64,000 bases of DNA from assembly GCA_035041965.1 (NCBI GenBank), contig JAPYMA010000725.1, positions 62,001 to 126,000 on the forward strand. The letters run 5' to 3'. The notes below the pieces were generated by a model. It worked only from the letters and a program-made list of their open reading frames with translations. It did not search any database and had not been told where the DNA came from. This document shows positions 26,453 through 37,500 of the stretch, in pieces (position 1 is the stretch's first letter; the number at the start of each line of letters is the position of its first letter). A program made the translations under genes and the position numbers. This DNA comes from Anisakis pegreffii. Lineage: Eukaryota > Nematoda > Chromadorea > Rhabditida > Anisakidae.

Positions 26453-26515
26453 GATTCAATATTTCAATAAAAGATTATCATGTTATATGATAATCTGTTA
26501 TTGAAATATTAAATC
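26453..26515. ncRNA. 63-nt hairpin (hairpin 4)
   Basis: Arms of 29 nt (26453-26481 and 26487-26515) flank a 5-nt loop with two mismatches; the stem is very AT-rich. It lies 43 bases before a possible small gene start at 26558. It could be a small-RNA precursor, a cruciform-forming sequence, or a palindrome typical of AT-rich DNA. Confidence 0.4.
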
Positions 26516-26557
26516 ATTTTAGTGAAATATTGAAATATTAATTAACATAATTGAAAT

Positions 26558-26731
26558 ATGAAGCGAAATTTTAGTGATATCGAAGATTTCTTGATGGCAA
26601 TAGATGATGAAAGAAGTGCACTCCATCGTACCACCTATCGCACAGCTCTCGAGGTGATAAACTTTTTCAAAAATCTCGATCTCTTTGTGAAAAAATTCTC
26701 AAGGCAATCTCAGGTTTTTCACTGCAACTAA
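26558..26731 (+). CDS. Possible small first exon or short ORF (57 aa)
   Basis: Unrecognised. From ATG 26558 the frame reads MKRNFSDIEDFLMAIDDERS and continues through an amphipathic acidic/aromatic stretch (ALEVINFFKNLDLFVKKF) to a stop at 26731. The composition looks coding rather than random. Two in-frame donor-like sites exist, after TCTCAG (26714) and after CTCGAG (26654), both phase 0. Phase-0 acceptors follow near 26832 (ctctttcag) and 27167 (tttttag), each leading to a short in-frame tail. No family assignment is possible. Confidence 0.3.
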   Translation: MKRNFSDIEDFLMAIDDERSALHRTTYRTALEVINFFKNLDLFVKKFSRQSQVFHCN

Positions 26732-27035
26732 GGTTCAGTTTTTTTTGTTTGGATTTTTTTTGGGGAATCACAGCATCGGAATTTGTTTTGTTTTTTTGCG
26801 ATTGATGGCGCAGTTAAGACTTCTCTTTCAGACTGATCGTAATCAAAAAAATCTTTAGAATTATTGTGAATAGTGATCATGGAAGTGTTTCACTACCTGT
26901 ATTCCATAAAGCCTTTTATACGTTATGAGAGAACATCGAACTATTCATAACATTCATTTTTATAACAAAATAAACAGTTGTTTCAAACAAAAACACCTCC
27001 ATTTAACAACATTTAATATGAACACGATATTTCTA

Positions 27036-27061
27036 ATTGATTGATTGATTGATTGATTGAT
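27036..27061. repeat. (ATTG)6 microsatellite
   Basis: Six tandem ATTG units in the upstream region of the collagen gene, about 440 bases before its start codon. Confidence 0.85.
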
Positions 27062-27377
27062 CGATGGGTTGAGCTGATGTTGGATTGCAACGAATGAATT
27101 AAAGAGTCTTTCTCATTTGTCGTTCATGATGGTGTCTTTTTTTTGATGATTGATATCTAATTTTTAGATGAAAATTCATTCATTAAAAGAAACAAAGTGC
27201 GTGCATACTGAACAATTGTCAACATCATAACAGGAACTGAATGCAGCATGAAGGGTAATGGAGACGGGGAAGGAAAGGGGAGGGGGCGCACTAAACGACT
27301 GATGAAAAAATCGGCAAGGGCGGATTCGACAGCAACTCTCACACTGGTTCGTCTGGCAGGATGTAGTTGCGGTTGGG

Positions 27378-27389
27378 TATATATTTAAA
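27378..27389 (+). promoter_or_regulatory. TATA-box-like element of the collagen gene
   Basis: The sequence tatatatttaaa lies about 115 bases before the collagen ATG in otherwise GC-richer proximal DNA. Strongly expressed nematode cuticle collagen genes commonly have TATA boxes; assignment here is by position. Confidence 0.5.
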
Positions 27390-27503
27390 GATGGATTCGC
27401 GAATGACATTAATCGCACATCCATTGAACAGCATCTACACCCCGTCCACCTTCAGTCGTGCAAACCCGTCTAACCTCTCGACAACACCGCAGATATCTCC
27501 AAA

Positions 27504-29389
27504 ATGGATGATGTGAAAAGCCGTATCAAGGCATATCGTTTTGTGGCCTACTCGGCTATTACTTTCTCAGTAGTAGCCATTATCTCGGTTACGATCACAC
27601 TTCCAATGGTTTACAACTACATCCGACATGTTCGTATGCAAATGTTCACTGATATCACGATCTGTAAGGTGAATACATTTTTTTGTGATTCAATATCACT
27701 TTTGAAGTGCTGTTCGCAAATGCTTGCCGTTTTCCAGAATTGTTACCTTCGGACAGCAATCAATATTGACCGTTTGAATTTCATCTGCATTGGATCATTG
27801 GATCATTTCCTTCAACATTTTTAATCGCTTCAAAAATGCGACTGTGATTCTAATCACAGTTTCGGTATAGCTGCAAGTGAATTCACTCACCAGAACTCAT
27901 TCGAATATAACCTGAAATATGTCTCAAGAATACATTTTAGTAATTTAAGAAGGCGATTGAAGGTTTCAACCCCTCTCACAAATATTCAGCAATTTTACAT
28001 GAATTTTACTGCTCCTGACAGTTGTCAATCCCTAAATGACCTCCGCTGGTCAGTTGGATCAATTTTTACAGAACAAGAAGTAGTTCGGTCCCAGACTACT
28101 TTAATGCATTGTCCTCGACTGATGATTACAGTGACATCCGTGGTAACAAAAAACTAAATTAAAACGAACCAATACCCTGAATTCTACCTACGGAGTGATG
28201 GTAGTGATTAATATGTAGTGGCTGATCAGCCCCGAGAAAGTTGCATTGGAATCAGCTCGAAAGATAATCCGAAAAGCTGCAAAGGAATCGATCGGTCTAA
28301 AATATGCGAGTTACTGAAATTTAGTGAAAATTGCTGAATTGCTATTCCCAAAAAATGAATGATGATCTGAAAGGTGACTGAGATGTATAACACTTTACTC
28401 GCCATCGGATCAGAATATCCCTTCATCGGATGTATATTCAGTTGAATGCTCTCGTTCAGTTCAGATCCATGTGCTATAATTTCAGCAAAGCGCGCAACAA
28501 ACCTGGATCGACGTCGGTCAGCTTGAAAGCGCCCCGGTTCCGGAGATGGCACACAATCGAACGGCTCGTCAGGCCGACGACGCATGCCGCAATTGTTGCA
28601 TTCGAGGACCACCTGGTCCGAAAGGACCAAAAGGTAGACCCGGAAAACCTGGCAAGCCAGGAGCACCCGGCAGACCTGGTAATCCTGGACGACCACCAAG
28701 CCAACCGTGCGAACCGATCACACCACCACCATGTAAGCCATGCCCACGAGGACCACCCGGACCGCCTGGCCCACCAGGACCACAAGGAGAAGCAGGACCA
28801 GATGGAGCACGTGGAGATGCCGGAATTGATGGACCACCAGGCGAGCAAGGACCCCCAGGCCCACCCGGACCACCAGGACCTGTTGGACCAGCTGGACCAC
28901 AAGGACCACCCGGTGAAGATGCTCCCGACGAGCCACTTGAGCCCGGAGAGCCTGGAGAACCAGGTTGGTTGTTTAATAATGAATGTTTCATTGATCCATA
29001 TTATTCAGCCCCCACAGTTTGTGTTCGTCCAGCTGGTTCTCTTCTATCCACATCCGGAAGCTTACTTGACAGCGGGTTTTGCGATCGTTTTGTTGAAAGA
29101 TACTTGGACCCTGAACTGGAATAATTCACCCTTCATGAGAATTTCTCATTCAGGTGATGTTGGACCACAAGGACCTCGTGGACCTCCTGGAAAACCAGGC
29201 ATTGACGGAGAACCAGGTCCACAGGGTCCACCAGGTGAGAATGGTTTGGACGGAGCGATTGGTGCAGATGGCAAACCAGGTGATAAAGGACCTCAGGGAC
29301 CTCCGGGCAAGCCTGGCGAGCGTGGTGTCTGTCCTAAATATTGCTCTGTGGACGGCGGTGTCTTCTTCGAGGATGGTAGTCGACGTTAA
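27504..29389 (+). CDS. Cuticle collagen
   Basis: Three exons (27504-27668, 28486-28963, 29154-29389; junction phases 0 and 1) encode 292 aa. The N-terminus [20 protein letters not shown] with the following hydrophobic run (about residues 10-40) is the nematode cuticle collagen N-terminal domain and signal anchor. NRTARQ at about 78-83 holds the RxxR site expected for subtilisin-like (BLI-4 type) cleavage. A cysteine cluster ACRNCC precedes the first Gly-X-Y block. That block is interrupted by a Pro/Cys segment ([14 protein letters not shown]), then a long Gly-X-Y block follows, broken once at EDAPDEPLE. The C-terminus is [20 protein letters not shown]. Products trimerise, are secreted by the hypodermis and are disulphide and tyrosine cross-linked into cuticle. 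The many antisense and shifted open frames here are shadows of the repetitive codons. The family is too large to name the orthologue. Confidence 0.97.
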
Positions 29390-29570
29390 ATAGACCAGGG
29401 AACCGTTCAGTTCAACCTTCAAACACCCTAAGTCTTTCATTTCCGTTTATGTGCTCATTTCATCGAACAAACCTACTAACATCACAAAAAGATTCTATTT
29501 TTGATTCCATTTGATCAATGCATGGAGCATTAAAAATCTTGAACGCATAGTGATTCCATCAATTCTTTAG

Positions 29571-29985
29571 CGTGTCCCAATTAAAGTATGGTATCACCTT
29601 CAGAAGTGACCCATTCTCAAATGTCCACTCGCCTTCGTTTGAACAAATGATGCGATTTGTCGATCCAAATGAAATTTGTACAGTTTATTCGTGAATTTGC
29701 GTACTCCTCTATCACGATCTTCGTCATTTTTTGCGTGTCATCATATTGAAGAGCACTTTTTCAAATGATTTTTCCGGATTTTGCATTCTTTGATTATTGC
29801 TCTATTGTATGTTCTATGTCAAGAACTGTTTATTGAATAAATGCATGATCAGACTGCTCTTATACATCAGCACGATTTACAAATATGTTTCCTCCATCGG
29901 ATCGAAGCGATTTGAGGTTGAATGCTCAGAAGAGTTTTTGAGTGATTCTGACGATCTTGGAAGCACTCGTAGCTACAGAGCATAA
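29571..29985 (+). CDS. Two 3'-terminal coding exons, possibly SNM1/DCLRE1-type nuclease C-terminus
   Basis: Exon 29571-29690 follows a good acceptor (aattctttag) and ends at a GTGAAT donor in phase 2. Exon 29871-29985 follows tatacatcag and continues in exactly that phase to a stop at 29983-29985, with AATAAA only 12 bases later. The first exon reads VSQLKYGITFRSDPF then SNVHSPSFEQMMRFVDPNEI and CTVYS. This resembles the YGIPYSEHSS(F/Y)xEMxxFVxxxxPxxIxPTV motif of β-CASP DNA-repair nucleases (SNM1/Pso2/MRT-1). That motif is imperfect, so the family call is tentative. The last exon is acidic (EEFLSDSDDLGS). No upstream exon was found between the collagen stop and 29571. The start must therefore lie upstream of or around the collagen gene, or this is a gene remnant. 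Confidence 0.4.
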
Positions 29986-29996
29986 AAGAACACAAC

Positions 29997-30002
29997 AATA
30001 AA
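29997..30002 (+). terminator. Polyadenylation signal AATAAA
   Basis: Canonical AATAAA 12 bases after the stop codon of the exon ending at 29985. It supports a plus-strand transcript ending here and could also serve read-through collagen transcripts. Confidence 0.55.
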
Positions 30003-31280
30003 GTTTTGAAGTATAAAGCCTAACACTGGATAAACTTTAATTACAATGTGTACAATTGTGCATTGACAGTCCATGAGCACATGAATCCACTTACAAATTA
30101 TGCGCATTTAATGACGAATTCGAGTAGACAGAATGAGTTTTGACATAACATAAGATCAAATCACACTGCAAATGAATTGTTTAAAGACGAATGCGAATAA
30201 ATAAAATTGATCATTAAATGAAATTTGTTGATAGCTGAAAGCACGTTCAAAAAACACTTTCTTTGTTTGTTCTTCGCAATGATTCGTTCGAAACAACGAA
30301 ACCAGCTATCGGAGAATCGCAAAAACTAAACCGTGGGGGACTCCGGATCATTTTCAACAAATGTGCTAAATTTGAGTGATTTATGTTGAGTGGATTTATC
30401 GCAGCGATAGTCGTCTCAAACTAAACCTGAGTCATTATGAATCATTTGAAAGAGATTCTTTGATTTCAACATTGTCTAAGATCATCAACACTTGGTAAAA
30501 AGCACTTTGAGTTTAACCTCGTTTTGCTGTTCCGTTTCATTTTCTACAGTTTTTTTTTCGTGCAGTTTAGATCTGATTGCTTTTTTTTTCTGATTCTCTT
30601 CAAATCGCTCAACACGAATATGTCGATTGTTGATTGAAATCTTTCTGATGCAGTCGACTGACACCATGCCAGTAACACAATTCACTTCTTGATGCGATCA
30701 AACCTGAATCAGTCAATCCCTGAATCACTTCTAAATGATCAAAACTAAACCTGAAGTTTATCTCACTATTGAGACGGACAAAAAATTTGATTGGCAATCG
30801 TTATTATGCACTGTGACAATTGCTTATGCAGGTGGCACAACTGAATAATACTCACTATCAAATAACATGAGCTGATTGAGGCAGCCAGCTAACTGTTGGT
30901 GAATGATCAATGCATTTCAGATCAATCGATAAGTTCATATCAACGAGCAAACAAATGAGACGTTATTTGAATTGTAATGAACCATAAGCGATGATGTGAA
31001 TTGTAATAGAGCAAATTTACAATTAGCAAAATTGCAAAATTTGTAGTTGACGCTACAGAAGCGTTGAATATTTTTTCCATTTCCTTTCGCATTATGTAAA
31101 AATTTCGAGAACATTTCATAAATGTGCTGAAATGGACACATTTCTCATTCGTACGGCTGAGTATCGCCCAAGAAGGTCGGTCGGTTCTTTTACTGATTAG
31201 GATGTGTTCTTTCTGACGTTATTTAGGTGTTCAGTAAGGAGGTCATGTAGACGTTTATGGCATCAGCTGATCAAAAGTAT
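30003..31280. other. Intergenic stretch with poly-T/A runs
   Basis: No convincing gene. A Lys-rich minus-strand frame at 30485-30685 comes mainly from A/T homopolymer runs. Confidence 0.4.
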
Positions 31281-31291
31281 GGGTGATTTGC

Positions 31292-31293
31292 AG
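31292..31293 (+). promoter_or_regulatory. Possible trans-splice acceptor (gatttgcag)
   Basis: The AG at 31292-31293 precedes the ATG at 31308 by 14 bases. An in-frame TGA lies between them, so the AG fits a spliced-leader acceptor or 5' UTR splice rather than a coding junction. Confidence 0.35.
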
Positions 31294-31307
31294 TTAAACG
31301 CTGAAGA

Positions 31308-33268
31308 ATGGTCGAATTTGGTGATCATCACCCGTTTGCAAAGGTCAATTTTGGTAGTAGACGTCGTCCGGCTTGGCAACGTTGGGAAGCTGTCGATGAA
31401 AACGATACGGATAAATGTGGGAATGATTTCGGAAATCAATCGGACGGGTCAATCGCCTGCGAGAGCAACGCATCAACTGTGTACGGTGTATCACTAGAAA
31501 CTGATGCGATATCGTTAAGCCCACAACAACGTTACAGTTCCAATGACACAGCACGTGAAACATGCACAACAACAAGCGACGATGATGCTGAAAATGAGAC
31601 GGAATTGGATTGGGATGGTGATTGGGGTGAATGGTCGAAAAGCGAACAAGGCAGTAAACAATGGGCACAACGTAACAACTCCTTAAATTTGCTCAGATTG
31701 AACAAGCAAAGGAGAATGTTGTTCACGGCATCGAATAGCCTCTCGCCGATACCCGAGTATGAAGAAACGCAATCGGAAAGATGTAGTAGTGATGACAGTT
31801 CATTTGAAAACACAGGTATTCATCCGGTTTGATCGTTCTCTGTACGCTCACTTTAAAATCTTTCATCTCCTTATCTATTAAGCAATATTCAATTTGACTG
31901 AAAATACTTCACGCTGCCTCAAAATGTGTTAAGATAGTTCAGCTGTCAGTCCATTTTTGGTCAAAAGGCTGGTTAAAAAAAGTAAAAGAATGGTTTCTGG
32001 AAGGACAATACGTAAAAAATCGCTCCACGAACTCAACTTTCACCCGTTTCAAATGCAAAGAATTTTACAGATGAATCGAATCTGAATAAAACCTTCATAA
32101 TCAACAATGAATGCGCACATTCGTCATCTTCATCGGATAGCTATTACGATGCTGATCAATCAACATTATCCAAACAAATGCAAACAACACAAGACAACAG
32201 TGCTATTAGTGACGAAGAATCTGTGAATGTTGATAATGAAACATCATTCGGCGATAAGCAACGAAAACAAGCACTGATTGTCGGCAAAAACGATGACGGC
32301 GATCACCAGGAGATTCTGTTTTGTAATGGCTCTATTGAGAACGTGATTTTTGGTATGTTGCTCGCTCGTATTTCAGATAATCTCTATCGGAATCTAGACT
32401 TAGAAAGCTCTCTTCTTCGGTAGTGTCATTTCGATGGAGTGGTCATAAGCACGGAAATATGAACAAATCCGGCGTTAGAGCAGTCTATGAATTCGTTCAA
32501 TTAGTTTAAGAAATTTCAGTATCCTTCGATCTCCTTCCTTTTTCGCGAAAACTGCATTACTGGAATGAAATTATTTGCTCAAAAATCAAATCTGCAGACA
32601 AATTTAATCTGTTTAATCGGCGATTGTCAGATTCTCACATTTTTAAAATTTTCTCGAATGACTGCTTCAGAATCTCATTGAATTATTTTGATCGTGAATT
32701 GTTTTCGCTAACATGACTTCATACGTTTGAATGAAAACATCTTGTTGGTTTAGTGCAGTGGATTGCTGTGTACATGATTCTTTACTGAGGTATTTACGGT
32801 CCATCCTAAGTATTTCATATTCTTTCGAAAATTTTCCTTCCTGGATGGGAATTCTCATCATCATTATTGTGTATACTCCATATACAATATTTCAGGTCCA
32901 TGTACGGTGACTGAAAAAGGAGAGCAAGATGTGAGTTCATTGCTTATTCAGAAGGGTTAATTTCGCGCATCAACTGCAAAAAACGACTGATTACAAGCGA
33001 TTCTAACATAGATCAAAACAATATCTCATTTTAAAGCAGCAGCACCATTGAGCCAGTGAAATTTTCGCTTATTTTTGATTTTTCTGGGTTTGTTTTATCA
33101 GATGCGAGTTATGAATTTCAGAAAACAAGTAAAATCAACGAAGCTATCGATAAAATTTCGGAAAGTTGCGCTGAAATGAGGCAATTTTGCAGTCAGCTAG
33201 TGGAAATAACGTCACAAATTGCAGTTGTGCTTGAAAATCTTCAACAAAAAGTTGATTCAAAACATTAG
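31308..33268 (+). CDS. Unrecognised acidic protein with C-terminal coiled-coil-like segment, 323 aa
   Basis: Four exons (31308-31815, 32071-32352, 32896-32930, 33122-33268) join in phases 1, 1 and 0. I do not recognise the family. The N-terminus is basic/aromatic (GDHHPFAKVNFGSRRRPAWQ). A long Ser/Thr/Asp/Glu-rich region follows, with a Trp-acidic motif ELDWDGDWGEW at about residues 102-112, a short basic segment (LLRLNKQRRML), and Ser runs around 183-193. The last exon (about 275-323) is a heptad-like helix (INEAIDKISESCAEMRQFC, then SQLVEITSQIAVVLENLQQK). There is no signal peptide or membrane segment; a cytosolic or nuclear adaptor with a small oligomerisation helix is an inference. The acceptor for exon 4 is the second of two AGs (aatttcag at 33121); the first (33101) would shift the frame. 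AATAAA lies at 33719-33724. Confidence 0.75.
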
Positions 33269-33718
33269 GTGCGCTCTATGAATGCATATTGTCACGAATT
33301 TAAACGGTGTTACATACCAGTATCGCCTAGATCAATTTTGTTACGAAAAGGCTCTCGACTACAGTTCACAAAATTCTGATTTGAAACCCATGAAAGCCGT
33401 TCATAAAAAAAACCCATTCACATTCTGATGAAACCCATGAACATTGCTTGTTTTTCCATTTCCTTTTCCATTAATGATCATTTCGAAAATTCGACTGATA
33501 AAAATTTCAGCATATTGAATGAGGGCAGCGATCAACACCTATTTATTATATTGGCAAATAAGTTCGTTCAAAGAATCTCTTGCATAGACACTGCTCGAAG
33601 TTGATTCAAAAAAAAATTCATTTTTCATTCATTCGTTGATAAACTTCTTTCATTTGCTCATTTTGAGGTTATAAATTCCACTGATACATTACTCCGCATT
33701 GTAAAATTTTCTCAATGA

Positions 33719-33724
33719 AATAAA
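33719..33724 (+). terminator. Polyadenylation signal AATAAA
   Basis: First clear AATAAA after the stop codon at 33268 (about 450 bases downstream) on the plus strand. Confidence 0.4.
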
Positions 33725-33973
33725 TTATGGAAATTATACTATCATCACATTTGCACCCATCAAGTATAACAATAGAACAACAAAAAAGTTGTGGAATGCG
33801 AACAAAACGTAATTATATCAGATACGCTCAATTATCCCTCATTCCAATATCCATCCATCAAAGTCCACTGCGTTGCGCAGTTCTTATAAAGAACGGAAAC
33901 TCATTAGGTCGATCAGAACTCACTAGTTTTTACGTGGACGGTTGATTTTGCGCACAGCGAATAATGATGATAT

Positions 33974-34243
33974 CCTAGAACAGCCATCGGCAAGTAGTTT
34001 TGGCCGCGGGCTGAAATTTTCCCAGCAACTGACTGGCGGGCCACCGTACGACGACACAGTTAGTCGTCTACTAGGAAATTCACTGTTGAAAATCTTCGAT
34101 GTAGTAGCTAAATAATTCAAAACCTTTTCCTTTTCTTTTTTACCCGTTTAAAATCTACTTCTCAAATTCATCTGGGGGCCAAAAACCATTGTCGGCGAGC
34201 CAATTTTGGCCCGCGGGCCGGGCTTTGCCGATTGCTGTCCTGG
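33974..34243. mobile_element. GC-rich inverted-repeat element, hAT-like MITE remnant
   Basis: The left end CCTAGAACAGCCATCGGCAA is inverted at the right end (rc CCAGGACAGCAATCGGCAA). The interior is unusually GC-rich, with GGCCGCGGGC and GGCCCGCGGGCC also in inverted arrangement. The length is about 270 bp with no open frame of interest, standing out sharply in AT-rich DNA. The ends and GC-rich core resemble non-autonomous hAT elements; I could not define a target-site duplication with certainty. Confidence 0.55.
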
Positions 34244-34557
34244 AACATTCCCGATTCCCTTTCATGCGTGCGCGACAATCAAAGGAGAAACCGAAAAAAT
34301 TAAACAGTCATTTGCGATATGATTCATTTGAATAACTGACGTTAGTTAATATCACAAAAAAAACAACTTTAAAATTCAATTCAGATCACATATCTCGTCT
34401 CAGCAAATACGATTCTACTATTCATTTCAGGTCATAGGATCAAATTCAATACAATAACCATATGTAGACAAAGATCACAGATATGAATGAAAATTTTGTC
34501 GCACAACAAAAATTACTCAAAAACAATAAATTAAAAGCAGCTATCGATCAGTACTCT

Positions 34558-37500
34558 TTACGACTGATCCTTGATATATCCAAGATCTGCAAATGTTTGC
34601 CGCATTTCGTCGAATTCCACCAACTTTGCTGTTCCTAAATCTTCGAAAACGTCCGCCAAATAAACGTAATCAACTGCGAACTGACGTATCAGATGCGGCG
34701 GCAGATGTCCAATCTCTCCCACCCCATCAATGAAGCAGTCCTGTACAGTTGCTGCACACTTCTCTACCCACCACGAAGTCACATCCTCTGAATTCTCATT
34801 TCATAAACTCCACAACCACACAATCTAATTTCAAACATTTTTCAGCGAAAAACGCTTAACATGATAAACATTAATGAATGATCATAACTACACTTACCTT
34901 AGAATCACAAAAACGATGAAATTTTTCACTAACTCAACGCCATAAAATTATTCAATCGTATTCATATTTAAAATCCATACATTAATTTGAAAAACACGCA
35001 TGCTTTCAATCAACCAGAAACTCTTTCATCTAAACTGCTCACATAAAGACCAAATAAGCTTCACCAGAATTTTATGCTTTTGGAAAAGAGTTCTGCCAGA
35101 ATGATCAAATAAAATAATGAGCCAAAAATAAACCGATTGAGTCAGTTTTCGAGACGACCGCAAGTGAATAAGCCATATTGGTATCGTGCGAATACGACGA
35201 CAACTCATGTGCCAGTGATAGCAGTGAAACTCCAGCTGAGGTAACGAATTCATTCGGTGTCTGACCAAACGATGGCATCGACGTCTCTTGAACAGCTGTC
35301 GATTGATCACCTTTTTCCGATCGTTGTGATCGCTGAACACCAAAATGAACCATTAGAACAGAGTCCGTTAGCTAGTGCACAGACAACAACGAATCGAACC
35401 AGACACGACTTCTTACAATTTCTTTGAGAGCGCTCTCCATACTGGACACGAACGGACGACTCAAGTGCTCGACAGCCCTTGTAACGAACCGTTTGTTCAG
35501 CTTGCGAAAATCAGTCCTCGATTTCGCTATTCCCAAATCACCTTCTGCCTTCACTTAAACATTCATTTATTCACTTGTGATTTTTACAGTCTTCTCTGAC
35601 CCCATCACAATTCGAACACAACCGAGAATAACAAAAAAATAAAACTAAAAAAAAACTGAAAAATAACACAAACCAAACAAAAAACCAATTCTCAAAATAT
35701 TGATAGTGAGTGCACTTTCAGTCAAAATAAACACATTTCCATGTTACAGCTTAAGAAATATACGCATTCACAGTAATATTTCCATATCAGAAAACACAAC
35801 GAACAATAGAACAATACAAGAAAAGCTGACATTTCGCACCTGATATTCTCTTCTCAAAATTTGCAATCTCTTCGGCGAGTTTCTCGGACTGCAACGTATT
35901 GCCCGAGTTCTTTTTATCAGCTGTCCGATACGAATCGAGCATATCTTTCAGTTTTCTACGATCATTCTCCAGCCACAACATTAGTTGACCTGGAATGTTC
36001 CAAGACGTTTTTTGTCTTCTCAAAAAAAATATAACAAGACAGCAAAGGATACATGCATACTCAAATTATTCACACTAATAACAACAATAAAAATCACCAA
36101 TTGATCGTCAAAAAAACAAACATCGAACCTGATATGCTGATCAGTCGTAAAATATCGTTATTCTTCATTGACGTTTTGTCCATCGTTGCTTTGTAGAAAT
36201 TTGACAACAGTGAAACCAAATTTTCGTACATTGACTGAAAAATAAGCACATGTACGATGAGAGCAAAACAACAACAACATAACAATATTGGTAAAAGTAG
36301 AACTCTTATAAAAAACACCGTAACATCGAAATAAATGCATATCTACGCAAAAGAAACTCACCCTGAATGCTGGTGTAATGTAGACGATAGCAAGACAGTC
36401 GAACGTCTCACTTGCTATCTGCATCAGATAATCACTCTCCTTGATCAGTTGCGATAATCCGTTCGAGAGTTGTTCAAGACTACTCGCTGTTGTTCCTGTG
36501 CCCTTCAAAACCACTTCACTCATCTAACGCGTAACATATCACTGTCACTGTTGGACAGAAGGTTATGCCAGGAAAGAAATATACAAAAATGTCCCCGCAC
36601 CGAATCACATCCCTTTCCCTTTTAGTCCCCCCCCCTACCCTCTCATAAAAAGATCGCCACAAATATATAGTTGTTGAGAAATGGTAATCTTCCACTCGTC
36701 TACGAATTTACATCAAACTGCAAACAAGAAAACGACGGGTTTTATCGTTCGCCTTCAGCATGCATTTCGGATTCCTTCTATTTCCTCCAACTAACCGATA
36801 ATGAGTTCCATTTTAATCCAGAGGAAAATGAACTTACTAAGGAAATATTCGCATATGTCGTAAGATAAGATGAGGCTAGTTTTGAATAACCAGCAGCCAC
36901 ATGCTCCATCAAACCATTACCAATTTTAAGGACACATTCAGTGATAGGCTTATCCTCGTCCGTTTGAGGTGATACATCCGCAATTAACTACAAATAACAA
37001 AGATACACTCAAACAACAACTCATTCCGAAAACTAAAGCAATAATCTATTGCTCATTTAGATAACTGACACTAGATAACTGAGCTATACAGATGATAAGA
37101 ATAAAGCAATTGATACGTTTCGCATCAACTGCATTAGAGTTTACTTCAGATTCTGCATTCACAATATATTTAATCAAAAAACAATGGTTACAAACCTGCT
37201 TCAAAGCCAAAATCATTCGTAGAGAAAGTGCACCGGTGGAGTCTTCCTCATTGGTGCTTGTAAGTGCCCTCTCGCAAATACCCTCAACATCATTCCATTG
37301 CGCCAAAACACTTTCTGTCAACGCTTCAGCAATGAATTCAGATGGTGCAGTCAACACTTTTTCAGCCCATCTGCAATAATTTTTTTTGGTCTATATAAAG
37401 GGTTCGCGAACTCATTCAGCTGCTGTACAACTCAGTCTAATCGCCAAATTATTTTGCAAAATGATTTTAAAAACGCGCTCACTGCTAATAACTGACAATG

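Noticed and set aside
28226..28991. Several long minus-strand and shifted frames (Gly/Ser/Trp-rich or His/Asp-rich)
   Set aside because: They are shadows of the GGN-CCN-CCN repeat of the collagen Gly-X-Y region.
29514..29570. Possible upstream exon (ATG CAT GGA...) joining the 29571 exon in phase
   Set aside because: The intron would be only 21 bases, too short for normal splicing.
30485..30685. Lys/Glu-rich minus-strand frame
   Set aside because: Derived largely from poly-T runs on the plus strand; no partner exons or start codon.
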